A model generated the notes under the pieces. The model had not been told where the DNA came from, did not search any database, and worked only from the letters and a program-made list of their open reading frames with translations. Of a stretch of 64,000 nucleotides of DNA, positions 19,496-29,495 are shown one piece after another. The position numbers and the translations under genes are program-made. Numbering within the stretch: position 1 is the stretch's first letter; every line of letters begins with the position of its first letter. Location of the stretch: NCBI RefSeq assembly GCF_900110495.1, contig NZ_FODX01000006.1, positions 1 to 64,000 of the forward strand. Direction: 5' to 3'. This stretch comes from Nitrosovibrio sp. Nv6. GTDB lineage: Bacteria; Pseudomonadota; Gammaproteobacteria; Burkholderiales; Nitrosomonadaceae.

Positions 19496-22039
19496 TCAGG
19501 CATTCCACGGCAATTTCGTTGACCCAATCGAATTCCATCGATCCCACGCGCCATAATGGCTTTTGATCGGGCCTACAGGCAGTGCAAGCAGAACCAATAG
19601 TAATCCTGCGATAATGCTTGCCGCAGAACCCATATCAGAATAGCCCGTCAACACCAGGGGAGCAGGAATCAGCCACATCCCAAACATGATGTTGGCAAAG
19701 CGCAACGGACGGCCCACTTCACTCAACGCCATAATCGAGAATGTGACGACGAGCGAGCCGATCAGGTGGTCGCTATTCGCGGCCGCCCCGGTGGCATCGA
19801 AGGTGACGCGGGAAAACATCAGCGCAACGCCAATGATAACGCTGGCCGTCATATTCCACGTAAAGCGGACACCAGCTCCCATTATCTCGCGCAGCACCGC
19901 CATCGGGGGTCCTTCAAAGTTACTGGAATAATCCGGGCTTCCGCCTTCTATCGTGTCTCCATGCCACAATACATGCCACCATGATTTGCCATTCTTATGC
20001 CGGTCTTTGAGGAACTGCAGCGTCGCCAGAATCTCATCGAACGAATACGGAATCTGTAGCAGCATCGCTACCGCGGCGATCAGGCATAACGTGCACCACG
20101 TACCTATTACAATCGGCTGGATGATGATGAAGTAGATACTTACTACGCCCAGCGGCACAATCAATACTCCGAATAACAGCACCATCCAGGGCATAGTGCG
20201 CCAGCGCCGTTTGTCGCCGATCAGGCCGGTCAGAATTTCCATTACATAGACGGTTGCACCCAGGCCGGCATCCGCTACCGGCCATGCCTCGGATACCTCG
20301 GAAGTAACGATGCGCGCGGTGCCGTCGCCAAAGAATGGATCCCAGACATTTTCGATATGGCCCAATTGAAACGCGGCCATATAGCGCGAAAGAAATAAGC
20401 CCACAAACGCCAGCGCTACAATCGGAATACGATTGGTCATCCCCGAGGGGCTGTAGCTCCAACCGGGCGGTGTGTCGGGACCGCTCATCCGGGCGATGGC
20501 GCCGATACCGGGCGGAGGTGATACCACCACTGCCAACAAAATAACGAGCGCGCCTATCAGGGTATCGTTTGCATAGACTGCCGCACTAGGCGTCCAGAAA
20601 AAAAGCGGCGCAAACAACAACCAGATACCGAGAATGGCTGTAACCCAGCGTGCCCAGCCATTGTCACGCGACACCGATAGAAAGCCGAATAGCACGATCA
20701 GCAAGCCCGTGACGACATCACTGGCCGTCATCCAGGTGGCTGACAATGGAAGGCCGCGTTGAGTAGGCGTAACGAGATCCTCGGCTACCATCCACGATTC
20801 GGTTAGCCCAAAAATAAATGGACTCGATATCAGCCACAATCCCAGCGCGACGTTGGCAAAGTGGCACCAAACGGTTTGCCTGTGCTCGTGCCGTTCCTGC
20901 TGGTTGTTTTGAGCAATAAGGGTCGCGCTGGGAAGATGGCTTTTTTCCATTTCTTCCAGCCATAGCGGCATCGCTATTTTATTGCGCTTGTACCATGCGG
21001 CAGGGCTTTGTTTCAGATTACCGACCATTTTCGGCAGTGTTTCGCGCAGCGTATGACTGGGGCTCCAGTTCAGCACCTTCTTCGCCCGGGAAATATCCAG
21101 TTCGAAATGATCGTCGGACAACGCTACCATGAACGGTTTGACGAAAGGTTCAACCCCTCGATCAATGGTGTCCGGAACAACGTCTTCAATTTTGTTCTGC
21201 AACCAGGCACCCGCAACCGCCACTGTTTTTGGAACCTGATGAGTAGCCCACGGTTGGCCATGAATCAGCTGCCCCATCAAATTCTGCAGGCCTTCATAGC
21301 TTTCCGTGGTCGGCTCGCCTATCAACAGTGTAGTTTCCTCTGGTAACTGCGAGCGTCGCTCCACTGTTTCGCGAAATGCGCGCGCTACGTCATCCAGGTG
21401 TACAAAGGATTGACCATGAGACGGATTGCCGGGAAATACATGGCTCTGCAGTTGGCGCTCATAGATACGTTGAATCTGAGTACTCAGGGATGGCACTTCA
21501 CCCCAGTCCGTATAGACGCCTGCCAGGCGAAATATCACGAACGGAATACGTCCGTGGTGCGCGCGAACCTCGTTTTCCGCCGCCACCTTGGATTCCGGAT
21601 ATGGCCATTTTGGTTCAAGAGGCCCTTCTTCGCTGATGGGCAAGCCCGGTTCCGAAGGCGCATGCACCAGCATGGTGCTGGCATATATGAACTGCTCGAC
21701 GTCAAATGCCTGCAGCGCTTCCAATAGCCGCCGGGTCCCCTGCACATTCACCTCTTCATACAGGGGATTCGGTTCATCCGAGAAATCGTAAAAGGCAGCC
21801 AGATGAATGACGGATGCAATGCGTTGTCCATAGCGCTGCCGCAACTGTTCGCATGCGGTTGCCATTGCCTCATCGGACGATATGTCCACGGTAATGCAGT
21901 TCAATGCGCTATCGCATTTCTGCTCGAAACCGACGATCCTATAATCCTCGCCCAGTGCCGACGCAATGCCTTTACCGATTCTGCCTTCCGAGCCGGTAAT
22001 GAGGACAAGTGGCTTTTTCGCAGATATGCGATTTTTCAT
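19496..22039 (-). CDS. Four-part fusion: SDR epimerase, SPW repeat, VKOR-like, SPW repeat
   Basis: A long protein (847 residues from this ATG; the frame stays open to 22117). Residues 1-320 are an extended short-chain dehydrogenase with NAD motif TGSEGRIGKG and a YPESK active site. After a linker come SPW-type membrane helices (VALGLWLISSPFIFG, TAILGIWLLFAPLFFW). A vitamin-K-epoxide-reductase-like domain follows with WCTLC, the VKOR quinone-site CxxC. A last SPW-like set (FGMWLIPAPLVLTGY) ends it. The N-terminal cysteine pair of VKOR is missing: the loop reads ENVWDPFFGDG. Function unknown; membrane quinone or redox chemistry linked to a nucleotide-sugar-like reductase is speculation. The start is uncertain. 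Confidence 0.85.
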   Translation of the reverse strand: MKNRISAKKPLVLITGSEGRIGKGIASALGEDYRIVGFEQKCDSALNCITVDISSDEAMATACEQLRQRYGQRIASVIHLAAFYDFSDEPNPLYEEVNVQGTRRLLEALQAFDVEQFIYASTMLVHAPSEPGLPISEEGPLEPKWPYPESKVAAENEVRAHHGRIPFVIFRLAGVYTDWGEVPSLSTQIQRIYERQLQSHVFPGNPSHGQSFVHLDDVARAFRETVERRSQLPEETTLLIGEPTTESYEGLQNLMGQLIHGQPWATHQVPKTVAVAGAWLQNKIEDVVPDTIDRGVEPFVKPFMVALSDDHFELDISRAKKVLNWSPSHTLRETLPKMVGNLKQSPAAWYKRNKIAMPLWLEEMEKSHLPSATLIAQNNQQERHEHRQTVWCHFANVALGLWLISSPFIFGLTESWMVAEDLVTPTQRGLPLSATWMTASDVVTGLLIVLFGFLSVSRDNGWARWVTAILGIWLLFAPLFFWTPSAAVYANDTLIGALVILLAVVVSPPPGIGAIARMSGPDTPPGWSYSPSGMTNRIPIVALAFVGLFLSRYMAAFQLGHIENVWDPFFGDGTARIVTSEVSEAWPVADAGLGATVYVMEILTGLIGDKRRWRTMPWMVLLFGVLIVPLGVVSIYFIIIQPIVIGTWCTLCLIAAVAMLLQIPYSFDEILATLQFLKDRHKNGKSWWHVLWHGDTIEGGSPDYSSNFEGPPMAVLREIMGAGVRFTWNMTASVIIGVALMFSRVTFDATGAAANSDHLIGSLVVTFSIMALSEVGRPLRFANIMFGMWLIPAPLVLTGYSDMGSAASIIAGLLLVLLALPVGPIKSHYGAWDRWNSIGSTKLPWNA

Positions 22040-22270
22040 TTCATCGCCGGAGTGATGGGAGCGAGCCATGCAGCGGTCCTGTTCGGCCACCTCTGTCCGC
22101 CACTGCCCTATCTCCATGCTCGTCCAGGTTCAGCCAACCGCGGGCGTAGCTGCCTCCCTATTCATAAATTATGCACAGGGAGCAAAGGTGCCAATTCCCT
22201 CTCGCGTTAGAACGGGCAGACGTCGGGAATCATGAGCAGGCTCTTTAACAGTTAGAGCCGTGCTGTGTAT

Positions 22271-22783
22271 TTAGCTGATGCGTCCTGAATCCATTTTGGT
22301 CGTCTGGCGCTTGGTGTAGGGCGTCTCGTCATACGGTATGTCGGGTGTGTCCTTAGGCTGTGCAGGTTGTCCAGAGGATTCCTTATAGGACTTGGTTCCA
22401 TAATAAGAATGAATCGTGGTCTGCCAAGTGGGATCCGCCATATCCGGCCAATTATCCTTGTCGAATCCGGGGGCGGATTCCAGCCGCTCCTTATCAACGT
22501 CAAGTATGAAACGCTTTTTCGCAGTATCCAGCTTCAGCGCATTCCAGGGCACAGCGAAGAGCTTGCCGCCCATGCCCATCAATCCGCCGAAAGACAACAC
22601 CGCATAGGCAATCTTACCGTTGTTCATATCCAGCATGATTTCCTTGATATCGCCGAGGTCTTCGTCTTTTTGATTGTAAACATCCTCTCCCATGAGCGTG
22701 TCGGCACCCATCAGCCGGGGGCCAGGCCCCTTCTCGTCATAGCCTTTGTACATCCCATACGTATCGCGATCTTCGTAGCTCAT
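22271..22783 (-). CDS. PRC-barrel domain protein
   Basis: A 170-residue soluble protein. Residues about 24-105 form a PRC barrel: LMGADTLMGEDVYNQKDEDLG, IKEIMLDMNNGKIAYAVLSFGG, KLFAVPWNALKLD and RFILDVDKERLESAPGF. The C-terminus is polar and disordered-looking. Such stand-alone PRC-barrel proteins are common and often stress-induced; no specific partner is visible. The ATG has GGAGG upstream. It reads in the same direction as the fusion gene downstream, about 230 bp away. Confidence 0.9.
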   Translation of the reverse strand: MSYEDRDTYGMYKGYDEKGPGPRLMGADTLMGEDVYNQKDEDLGDIKEIMLDMNNGKIAYAVLSFGGLMGMGGKLFAVPWNALKLDTAKKRFILDVDKERLESAPGFDKDNWPDMADPTWQTTIHSYYGTKSYKESSGQPAQPKDTPDIPYDETPYTKRQTTKMDSGRIS

Positions 22784-23035
22784 GTTTGCCTCCTAGTGAT
22801 TAGCGATGATTTTCAATCAATGTATCGGTGGATTTCCAGGCACCGCAATGATTAAAGGATAGGGGAGAGAATCATTTTGATCGGTACGGTAAGTCACACA
22901 AAGAAATTTTGTTATTGATCGGCCGGAGGAAATCTTTCTGCTATAAGGTGTAGGGCCATGGCAAGAATGACGTGTCGTTTCCTGCAAAATGTGCCCGGTT
23001 CTCTCGTGGAGACGCTGAATGAACCCTTTGCGTTG

Positions 23036-23275
23036 TCAGCATCCGGGTCGTGTACAATGCGGAAACGCTGTCGGTGCTGTCAGGGCTCGATTGGCGGCAG
23101 GCACGGTTTCCATAAGCGTGCGCAGGTACATTAACCCTTTAAACTCTTCAAAGACCCCTTTAACAAAGTCTTCAATTACCGCTTGTCTGCCTTGTTTAGC
23201 GTAAAGAAAGGTTTCCCGTAACTCGTGCCGTCCATTACTTAACGTTATGACTTTCTTAGTTCCCGCTATCGTCAC
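23036..23275 (-). CDS. Possible small hypothetical protein upstream of kup
   Basis: A 79-residue frame with GTG start and GCGGAG about 11 nt before it, divergent from kup. The N-terminal part has a plausible coding composition (ELRETFLYAKQGRQ, then EDFVKGVFEEFKGLM, amphipathic), but the C-terminus is not protein-like. I recognise no family. It occupies the only candidate coding stretch in the 525-bp gap 22784-23308; it may be a chance ORF. Confidence 0.3.
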   Translation of the reverse strand: MTIAGTKKVITLSNGRHELRETFLYAKQGRQAVIEDFVKGVFEEFKGLMYLRTLMETVPAANRALTAPTAFPHCTRPGC

Positions 23276-23308
23276 ACCAGGTCATCTCCGCGTCCGGATA
23301 CATCAATC

Positions 23309-25207
23309 ATGACCAGCCAAAGCACGGAACGCAAAAGCCCTGCTGGTCATCAATCCCTGGGCTTGCTGAGCCTCGCCGCGCTGGGTGTCGTCTATGGAGA
23401 TATCGGTACAAGCCCCTTATACGTCATGAAAACCGTTTTCGACCCGATCCATGGGCTTGTTGTCAGCGAGGGCAATGTGATCGGTGTGATCTCTCTCATT
23501 TTTTGGGCACTCGTGATTGTGGTGTCGCTCAAGTACATAACATTGATCCTGCGCGCGGACAATAATGGAGAGGGCGGTATTATGGCGCTGCTGTCGCTTG
23601 CCAGTTCCTCGGTGGCGAACCGGCCGCGCCTGCGCAATATCCTGTTTCTCATTGGCGCATTTGGCGCGGCACTATTCTTCGGGGATGGTGTTATTACACC
23701 GGCGATCTCGGTTTTGAGCGCGGTGGAAGGCCTGGAGGTAGCAACGCCGCTGCTCAAGCCATATGTACTGCCAATAACATTGACTGTGCTGATTGCGCTT
23801 TTCATGCTGCAACAACGGGGTACAGGGGGAATCGGTGCGATGTTCGGTCCGATAACGCTGATATGGTTCACCACCCTGGGGTTCGTCGGCCTGGTGAATA
23901 TCAGTCTCGCACCACAGATATTGGTGGCGTTCAGCCCTTTACATGCCGTATCGTTTTGCCTGAACAATGGTTGGCTTGCATTTATCGCGTTTGGAGCTGT
24001 AGTGCTGGCGGTTACGGGCGGAGAGGCGCTCTATGCCGACATGGGGCATTTTGGTGCGAAACCCATTCGATTGGCGTGGTATGGATGCGTCCTTCCCGCG
24101 CTCACGTTGAATTATCTCGGCCAAGGGGCGCTCCTGCTCTCGAACCCATCAGCAATCTCCAATCCCTTTTTTCTGTTGTTTCCCTCCTGGGCGCTTTACG
24201 CTGCCGTCGGGTTGGCGACGGTGGCGACCGTAATCGCATCGCAAGCGGTTATTTCCGGCGTCTTTTCGATGACCAAGCAAGCCATTCAGTTGGGATTCTT
24301 GCCGCGGATGCAAATCAAGCATACATCCGACCGCAAGATCGGCCAGATATATATCCCTTTCGTCAATTGGGCTTTGCTGGCGGCGGTAATTATGGCGGTA
24401 CTGGGATTCGGCTCGTCATCCAGTCTCGCCTCTGCCTATGGGGTCGCTGTTACCACGACGATGGTGATTGAAACCATACTGACCTTTTTTGTAATTCGCT
24501 ACGCCTGGAACTACCCCTTCTTCCTGTGCCTGTTGGCGACGGGATTTTTCCTGTTGATCGACACGACTTTTTTTGCCGCCACCATGCTGAAAATCGCGCA
24601 GGGGGGATGGTTTCCGCTCGCGATCGGAGGGGTAGTCTTCTTTGTCATGTCCACGTGGAATCGGGGGCGTCAAATTCTGGTTGAGCATTTGCGCTCGGCG
24701 GCAATCCCGCTCCAGCCATTCCTGGAATCACTAATGGCGCATCCGCCGGCGCGCGTCGCCGGCACATCGGTTTTTTTGACCGCGGATCCGGATGGCGTAC
24801 CCCATGCGCTACTACATAATCTCGCACATAACCAGGTCCTGCATGAGCGCGTCGTGATTCTCACCGTGATGTACATCGAAACCCCGCGGATACTCAAAGA
24901 ACATCGAATATCCGTGAAGCCATTGGTCGACAACTGCTACCAGGTTACGGTGCGATATGGTTTCAAAGACGAGCCCAATCTGCCCTATGCGCTTGAATTG
25001 TGCGAACCATATGGACTTGTGTTCGAGCCGCTTCAAACATCGTACTTTCTCAGCCGCGACATCGTCGTACCCAGTCCAGGCGCCGGCATGGGTTTGTGGC
25101 GGGAACGTATCTTTGCCGCAATGGCACGTAATGCAAGCAACGCTGCCGAATATTTCAAATTACCGGCAAATCGTGTCCTTGAACTCGGCGCGCGGGTAGA
25201 GATATGA
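23309..25207 (+). CDS. kup: Low-affinity potassium transporter Kup
   Basis: A 632-residue KUP/HAK/KT-family potassium-proton symporter. The N-terminus has the hallmark [16 protein letters not shown], followed by about twelve membrane helices, with [33 protein letters not shown] and [13 protein letters not shown]. The last 180 residues are the cytoplasmic domain. Length is normal. It is monocistronic, with a tRNA gene on the other strand downstream. Confidence 0.96.
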   Translation: MTSQSTERKSPAGHQSLGLLSLAALGVVYGDIGTSPLYVMKTVFDPIHGLVVSEGNVIGVISLIFWALVIVVSLKYITLILRADNNGEGGIMALLSLASSSVANRPRLRNILFLIGAFGAALFFGDGVITPAISVLSAVEGLEVATPLLKPYVLPITLTVLIALFMLQQRGTGGIGAMFGPITLIWFTTLGFVGLVNISLAPQILVAFSPLHAVSFCLNNGWLAFIAFGAVVLAVTGGEALYADMGHFGAKPIRLAWYGCVLPALTLNYLGQGALLLSNPSAISNPFFLLFPSWALYAAVGLATVATVIASQAVISGVFSMTKQAIQLGFLPRMQIKHTSDRKIGQIYIPFVNWALLAAVIMAVLGFGSSSSLASAYGVAVTTTMVIETILTFFVIRYAWNYPFFLCLLATGFFLLIDTTFFAATMLKIAQGGWFPLAIGGVVFFVMSTWNRGRQILVEHLRSAAIPLQPFLESLMAHPPARVAGTSVFLTADPDGVPHALLHNLAHNQVLHERVVILTVMYIETPRILKEHRISVKPLVDNCYQVTVRYGFKDEPNLPYALELCEPYGLVFEPLQTSYFLSRDIVVPSPGAGMGLWRERIFAAMARNASNAAEYFKLPANRVLELGARVEI

Positions 25208-25312
25208 CCTTATTTTCCTATTCCACGAACCGTCAGGCCATTCACGTCATTCAGCTGAATAACGGGTACGGCACAGTAGGGTGTGAAATGGATGTAACCC
25301 ACTTATTGAGAT

Positions 25313-25389
25313 TGGCGCGCCCAACACGATTCGAACGTGTGACCCCCGCCTTCGGAGGGCGGTACTCTATCCAGCTGAGCTATGGGCGC
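25313..25389 (-). tRNA. tRNA-Arg (anticodon CCG)
   Basis: The reverse complement folds into a 77-nt cloverleaf: acceptor GCGCCCA paired with TGGGCGC, D arm AGCTCAGCTGGATAGAGT, anticodon stem CCGCC/GGCGG with loop CTCCGAA (anticodon CCG, reading CGG), and T loop TTCGAAT. CCA is encoded. It lies between kup and the cytochrome c5 gene. Confidence 0.95.
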
Positions 25390-25528
25390 AATATAGATGA
25401 GATAGGAGTGTTTATTGAATTTGCCGCTAGGATAACGTTTTTTCTCCCCCCAGTCCAACCTAAACAAATCGCTTTTGCTTGAATACGCGAACCTATACAA
25501 TAATGATTTTTTTACTTGCGGAGTTATT

Positions 25529-26104
25529 GTGAGCGGCAGTGAAGATGATGGGCATTCCTCGGCTATAAAGACACCTAAACAATTAGTTACGGTCATCGTG
25601 GCCGCGTTTGTGTTTCCGGTTATGATTCTTTGGCTATTGGGCAAGTTTATTACCGGAGATGCTCCCATAGATCCAAATAGCCGTGCTTTTTCTGACGAAG
25701 CCGTTGCGCAGCGTTTGGAGCCGGTGGGTAAATTGGTGCTCGCGGGTGATTCTTCTCACGGTGACGTGCAACTGGAAGCTGGATCCGGTCCGGTAGCGGA
25801 TGCCGCATCGGCGTCCGTGGCTGCTTCCGCCGCTGCGTCGGTGGCAGATGCGGGAGACCCGATAGAGAAAGCGAAGGCAATTTATACCGCCAGTTGCGCC
25901 GCCTGTCACACTACCGGTGCGGCAGGCGCACCCAAGCTTGGGGACAATTCGGCTTGGGCGCCGCGCATCAAGGCCGGCAACGAGACGCTCTACACGAGCG
26001 CACTCAAGGGCAAAAACGCAATGCCGCCCAAAGGCGGGAACGCCAGCCTATCGGACGCCGAAGTCAAAGCGGTAGTCGATTATATGGTGAGCCAGTCAAA
26101 ATAA
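25529..26104 (+). CDS. Membrane-anchored cytochrome c5-type protein
   Basis: A 191-residue class I c-type cytochrome. An N-terminal membrane helix (LVTVIVAAFVFPVMILWLLG) is followed by a periplasmic region, an Ala/Ser-rich flexible linker (ASASVAASAAASVADAG), then a heme domain with CAACH near residue 126 and the axial Met in KNAMPPKGG. This layout is the cytochrome c5 family, electron carriers to terminal oxidases. The start is GTG at 25529 with GCGGAG 5 nt upstream. It is separate from the cox locus. Confidence 0.9.
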   Translation: MSGSEDDGHSSAIKTPKQLVTVIVAAFVFPVMILWLLGKFITGDAPIDPNSRAFSDEAVAQRLEPVGKLVLAGDSSHGDVQLEAGSGPVADAASASVAASAAASVADAGDPIEKAKAIYTASCAACHTTGAAGAPKLGDNSAWAPRIKAGNETLYTSALKGKNAMPPKGGNASLSDAEVKAVVDYMVSQSK

Positions 26105-26237
26105 TTCGGCGCGGGTAGTGGAACGGGTGTAACAGGGCGATAGGGGGTTCCGTATCGCCCTTGTTTTTGGCAAGGATGTCTTCGCTAATATACGGCTATA
26201 CGATTGCATTAATCTCTGGTTAACTCTCCTTCAATCC

Positions 26238-27065
26238 ATGGCCACATTCGCAATCGGTGACTTGCAAGGCTGTTATCAGGAATTCAGGGAGCTTCTTGAC
26301 CTGATTCATTTCGACCGTGCAAAAGACAGGCTGTGGCTCGTCGGGGACCTCGTCAACCGTGGTCCTGATTCGCTGGCTATATTGCGTTTTGTGAGGGACT
26401 TGGACGAAGCAGCAGTAATGGTACTGGGAAACCATGATCTGCATCTGCTCATGGTCGCTGAAGGATGCAGCGAACTGCATCGGAACGACACCCTGCAGGA
26501 TATCCTCGATGCACCCGACAGGGACGAGCTGCTCTATTGGTTGCGTCAGCAGAAGCTGTTGCATGTGGCGGGGAATTACGTGATGGTACACGCGGGCTTG
26601 CTGCCATCCTGGACCGTCGAGCAAGCCTCTCTGCTGTCAAAAATAGTGGAGACGGCGTTGCGCAGGACGGACTTCCACGAACTTTGCGCCAACATGTATG
26701 GAAACCAGCCCGACCATTGGGACGATAGTCTGGAAGGCTACGAGCGCCTGCGAGTGATCATCAACGCCATGACACGAATGCGTGTCTGCACCCCTGATGG
26801 AAAAATGGATTTTTCTCACAAGGGTCTGGTGCAGGACATTCCGGCCGGTTATCTACCATGGTTCGAGACACCAAATCGCGCCAGCCGGGAGGCCACCATT
26901 GTTTGCGGGCATTGGTCGGCGCTGGGTCTGCAAGTCCGGGATAACCTGATAGCATTGGACACGGGTTGCTTGTGGGGCGGGAGCCTTACCGCTATTCGTC
27001 TGGAAGATCGGAAGGTTTTTCAGGTGTCTTGTGCGGCAGAGGAAGAGACAAGGCGCTGGCAATAG
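26238..27065 (+). CDS. apaH: Bis(5'-nucleosyl)-tetraphosphatase, symmetrical
   Basis: A 275-residue metallophosphatase that cleaves Ap4A to two ADP and also decaps Np4-RNA. Phosphoesterase motifs are clear: GDLQGCY near the N-terminus, LVGDLVNRGPDSL, VLGNHDLHLL, and VHAGLLPSW with later CGHWSALGL and ALDTGCLWGGSLTAI. The 3' end overlaps the convergent acyltransferase gene by 74 bp. Elsewhere apaH often sits in an rsmA operon; here it is alone. Confidence 0.95.
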   Translation: MATFAIGDLQGCYQEFRELLDLIHFDRAKDRLWLVGDLVNRGPDSLAILRFVRDLDEAAVMVLGNHDLHLLMVAEGCSELHRNDTLQDILDAPDRDELLYWLRQQKLLHVAGNYVMVHAGLLPSWTVEQASLLSKIVETALRRTDFHELCANMYGNQPDHWDDSLEGYERLRVIINAMTRMRVCTPDGKMDFSHKGLVQDIPAGYLPWFETPNRASREATIVCGHWSALGLQVRDNLIALDTGCLWGGSLTAIRLEDRKVFQVSCAAEEETRRWQ

Positions 27066-27810
27066 CCTGCTCCGCGCCCCGTGCAAGTTCTCGCCGGTTT
27101 TTTCCGCTACTGTCAATCGGATCGGCGAAGATCAGTTCTACATCGATCCTGGGTTGCCGCAATACCCGGCGCAATGATTCCAGCAGAGAAATATTGACTA
27201 GCGGCGCCGCTTTACTGATTTCACCCGACATGCCGGTATAACGTATTGCGACGGGGTACAGCCTGGCTGAAACGGTTATCGCGGATTGCAGCAGTGACGC
27301 ATGGAAATGCCGAAGCGCGTTGCCGTCGCCGGTAGTGCCCTCAGGAAATAGCGCAACCCGATCCCCAATTTTTAACGCATCGGCGATATCCTCATTTATT
27401 CTGGCCGTATCGCGGCGCTTGGTGCGCTCTATAAACAACGTACCGACGTTACGGCTCAACCAGCCGAACAGTGGCCAGCCGCGAATTTCAGCCTTGGCTA
27501 CGAAACGGGCGGGACATACTGTTATCAGCGAGTAAACATCCAGCCATGAGACATGATTGGCGGCTAGCATCACCGGTCGTGCTTCCATCGGTGGCGGAGT
27601 GCCATGATAACGTAATCTGATACAAAGAATCGCAAGTAGTCGCGCTGACCATTTCTGGGCCATACGCCTTTGCGCTGGCTGACCGAGATGCGGATAAGCT
27701 GCGGACTGAATCAAGCCCGAAATAATATGCAACAACAAGCGGACGGAGCGAAAAACCTGCGTCAGTCGACTATTGATTTCATTTTTCATGTCATTATTAT
27801 TATGCATCAA
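26992..27810 (-). CDS. Lysophospholipid acyltransferase (PlsC family)
   Basis: A 272-residue 1-acylglycerol-3-phosphate O-acyltransferase-like membrane enzyme. The acyltransferase motif NHVSWLDVY (HxxxxD) is near residue 87, followed by GTLFIER and LFPEGTTGDGN. One N-terminal membrane segment is present. It could make phosphatidate or, as OlsA-type enzymes do, acylate ornithine lipids; no olsB is near. The last 24 codons overlap apaH on the opposite strand and lie outside the catalytic domain. Confidence 0.9.
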   Translation of the reverse strand: MMHNNNDMKNEINSRLTQVFRSVRLLLHIISGLIQSAAYPHLGQPAQRRMAQKWSARLLAILCIRLRYHGTPPPMEARPVMLAANHVSWLDVYSLITVCPARFVAKAEIRGWPLFGWLSRNVGTLFIERTKRRDTARINEDIADALKIGDRVALFPEGTTGDGNALRHFHASLLQSAITVSARLYPVAIRYTGMSGEISKAAPLVNISLLESLRRVLRQPRIDVELIFADPIDSSGKNRRELARGAEQAIASALSLPLPHKTPEKPSDLPDE

Positions 27811-28025
27811 TAATGACAGTACCTCGACATGGCATCAGGCGCTCTTTCCGGCGAAACTCCCCATGAATCCCCTCCTCGAACTCATCCCCGATGGAATCGC
27901 CGCGCTTTGGTTTAATCCGTTTATGGTTTAACCCGCGTTGAGGCCCAATTCCTCCCGGACGCCGTCGCTTGTACTCTCTATTCCTGAAATCCGGGGGTCA
28001 TCCAGAGCCCCCTGCTATTTTCCGA

Positions 28026-28487
28026 CTAGTGCGAGACGCGTGAGACCCCACCGCCTCCCAGAATCCTTACACGCTCGCCGGGTTTGAATTCCTCATCGGC
28101 TTCCTGGGTTATGGATACCAGAGAGCCGTTGTCCAGTTTGACGGTGATCTCCAGCCCAGTCCTGCTTGTAACACCTTGTTCCAGCGCCTGCCCCACCAGG
28201 CCGCCGCCGAGTGCGCCAAGAACAGCGGCAATGGCGCCCAGCCTGCCGCTAGCAGCGGTGCTGGCGCCTATCCCGCCGGCGACACCGCCGGCTACCGCCC
28301 CGATACCACTGCGGGTACCCTCGATCTTTACTTCCCGCACACTTTCCACTACCCCGGTACGCACGCTTTGTTCCTGACGGGCCTGACCGCGAGTGTAGTC
28401 GCTGCCCGACGACCCCGCTGCACAGCCAGTCAAAATAGCTACCGATGAGCATATAAGCGCTATCGCAAAGATATTCATCCGGTTCAT
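28026..28487 (-). CDS. Glycine-zipper 2TM lipoprotein (SlyB/PcpY-like)
   Basis: A 153-residue outer-membrane lipoprotein. The signal ends in the lipobox LTGC (near residue 22); residues about 60-105 are a glycine zipper (GAVAGGVAGGIGASTAASG, then LGALGGGLVGQALEQG), followed by a small beta domain (EITVKLDNGSLVSITQE) with the family's F-KPGERVRIL ending. Related SlyB proteins stabilise the outer membrane. The start ATG at 28487 has GCGAGGG upstream and lies 10 nt after the kinase gene, so it is probably the last gene of the gcv operon. Confidence 0.88.
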   Translation of the reverse strand: MNRMNIFAIALICSSVAILTGCAAGSSGSDYTRGQARQEQSVRTGVVESVREVKIEGTRSGIGAVAGGVAGGIGASTAASGRLGAIAAVLGALGGGLVGQALEQGVTSRTGLEITVKLDNGSLVSITQEADEEFKPGERVRILGGGGVSRVSH

Positions 28488-28497
28488 TGCGCCCTCG

Positions 28498-29433
28498 CTA
28501 GAGAATGCGGCTGCCGAAATTTTCAAAATATCGCTGGTCTATTTCATCCCGCGTGAACTTGTGATTTTGCCCGCCCCGCTCCGCAATTTTAAGGGCTCCC
28601 ATAAGGGAACCGAGCTGCCCGGTGCTCTGCCAATCCATTCCGTTGGTAATTCCGTACAGCAACCCTGCGCGATAAGCATCGCCGCAACCTGTCGGATCGA
28701 TCAGCTTATCCGGTTTAACGCTTGGAATCTCGATCTGTTGACCATCAGTGTAAACTACCGACCCCTCGGCGCCTTTTGTGACAATCAATCCTTTTACAAG
28801 TTTTGCCAGCGCTTCCAGCGTGCGTCCGGTGCGCTCATGCAGTAGTTGACCTTCGTAGTCGTTCACCGCGATGTAATCCGCCTTGCGGATAAAATCCAGC
28901 AGCTCTTCACCGTTGAACATGGGCAACCCTTGTCCGGGATCGAACATAAAGGGAACTCCCGCCTCGTGAAATTCGCGTGCATGCTGCACCATGCCATCCC
29001 TTCCGTCCGGTGCAACAATGCCGAGGCTTACCTTTTTTGCATCAACTACGTGATTCTCATGCGAATAATTCATCGCACCAGGGTGAAAGGCGGTGATCTG
29101 GTTATCTGATAGATCAGTAGTGATGAATGCCTGTGCGGTAAACGTGCCCTGTACCTGACGAATATGGGTCTGCGCAATATCCAGACTCGCCAGACGGGAT
29201 GCGTAAGGCTGATAGTCATCGCCAACGGTGGCCATGATAAGCGGCTCGCCGCCTATCATTTGCAAGTTGTAGGCAATATTGCCAGCACAGCCGCCAAACT
29301 CCCGGCGCATATCCGGTACCAGAAAAGCGACGTTCAGGATATGAATTTGTTCCGGCAGGATGTGGTTCTTGAAATGGTCTTTGAACACCATGATGGTGTC
29401 GTAAGCAATGGAGCCGCAAATGAGTGTATGCAT
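28498..29433 (-). CDS. PfkB-family carbohydrate/nucleoside kinase
   Basis: A 311-residue ribokinase-fold kinase. Visible are the N-terminal CGSIAYDTIM, the glycine pair in EFGGCAGNIAYNL, the ATP-side strand LIVTKGAEGSVVY, and the catalytic anion-hole motif DPTGCGDAYRAGLLYG with the base Asp. Overall it resembles the adenosine-kinase-like branch common beside gcvP in betaproteobacteria; the substrate is not determined. It follows gcvPB by 62 bp on the same strand. Confidence 0.9.
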   Translation of the reverse strand: MHTLICGSIAYDTIMVFKDHFKNHILPEQIHILNVAFLVPDMRREFGGCAGNIAYNLQMIGGEPLIMATVGDDYQPYASRLASLDIAQTHIRQVQGTFTAQAFITTDLSDNQITAFHPGAMNYSHENHVVDAKKVSLGIVAPDGRDGMVQHAREFHEAGVPFMFDPGQGLPMFNGEELLDFIRKADYIAVNDYEGQLLHERTGRTLEALAKLVKGLIVTKGAEGSVVYTDGQQIEIPSVKPDKLIDPTGCGDAYRAGLLYGITNGMDWQSTGQLGSLMGALKIAERGGQNHKFTRDEIDQRYFENFGSRIL

Positions 29434-29495
29434 GGGCCTGCCAAGGGATTAGAGAAAGTTTTTCAACTTTTGAATCAGAAGCTGTCTGGACACGT

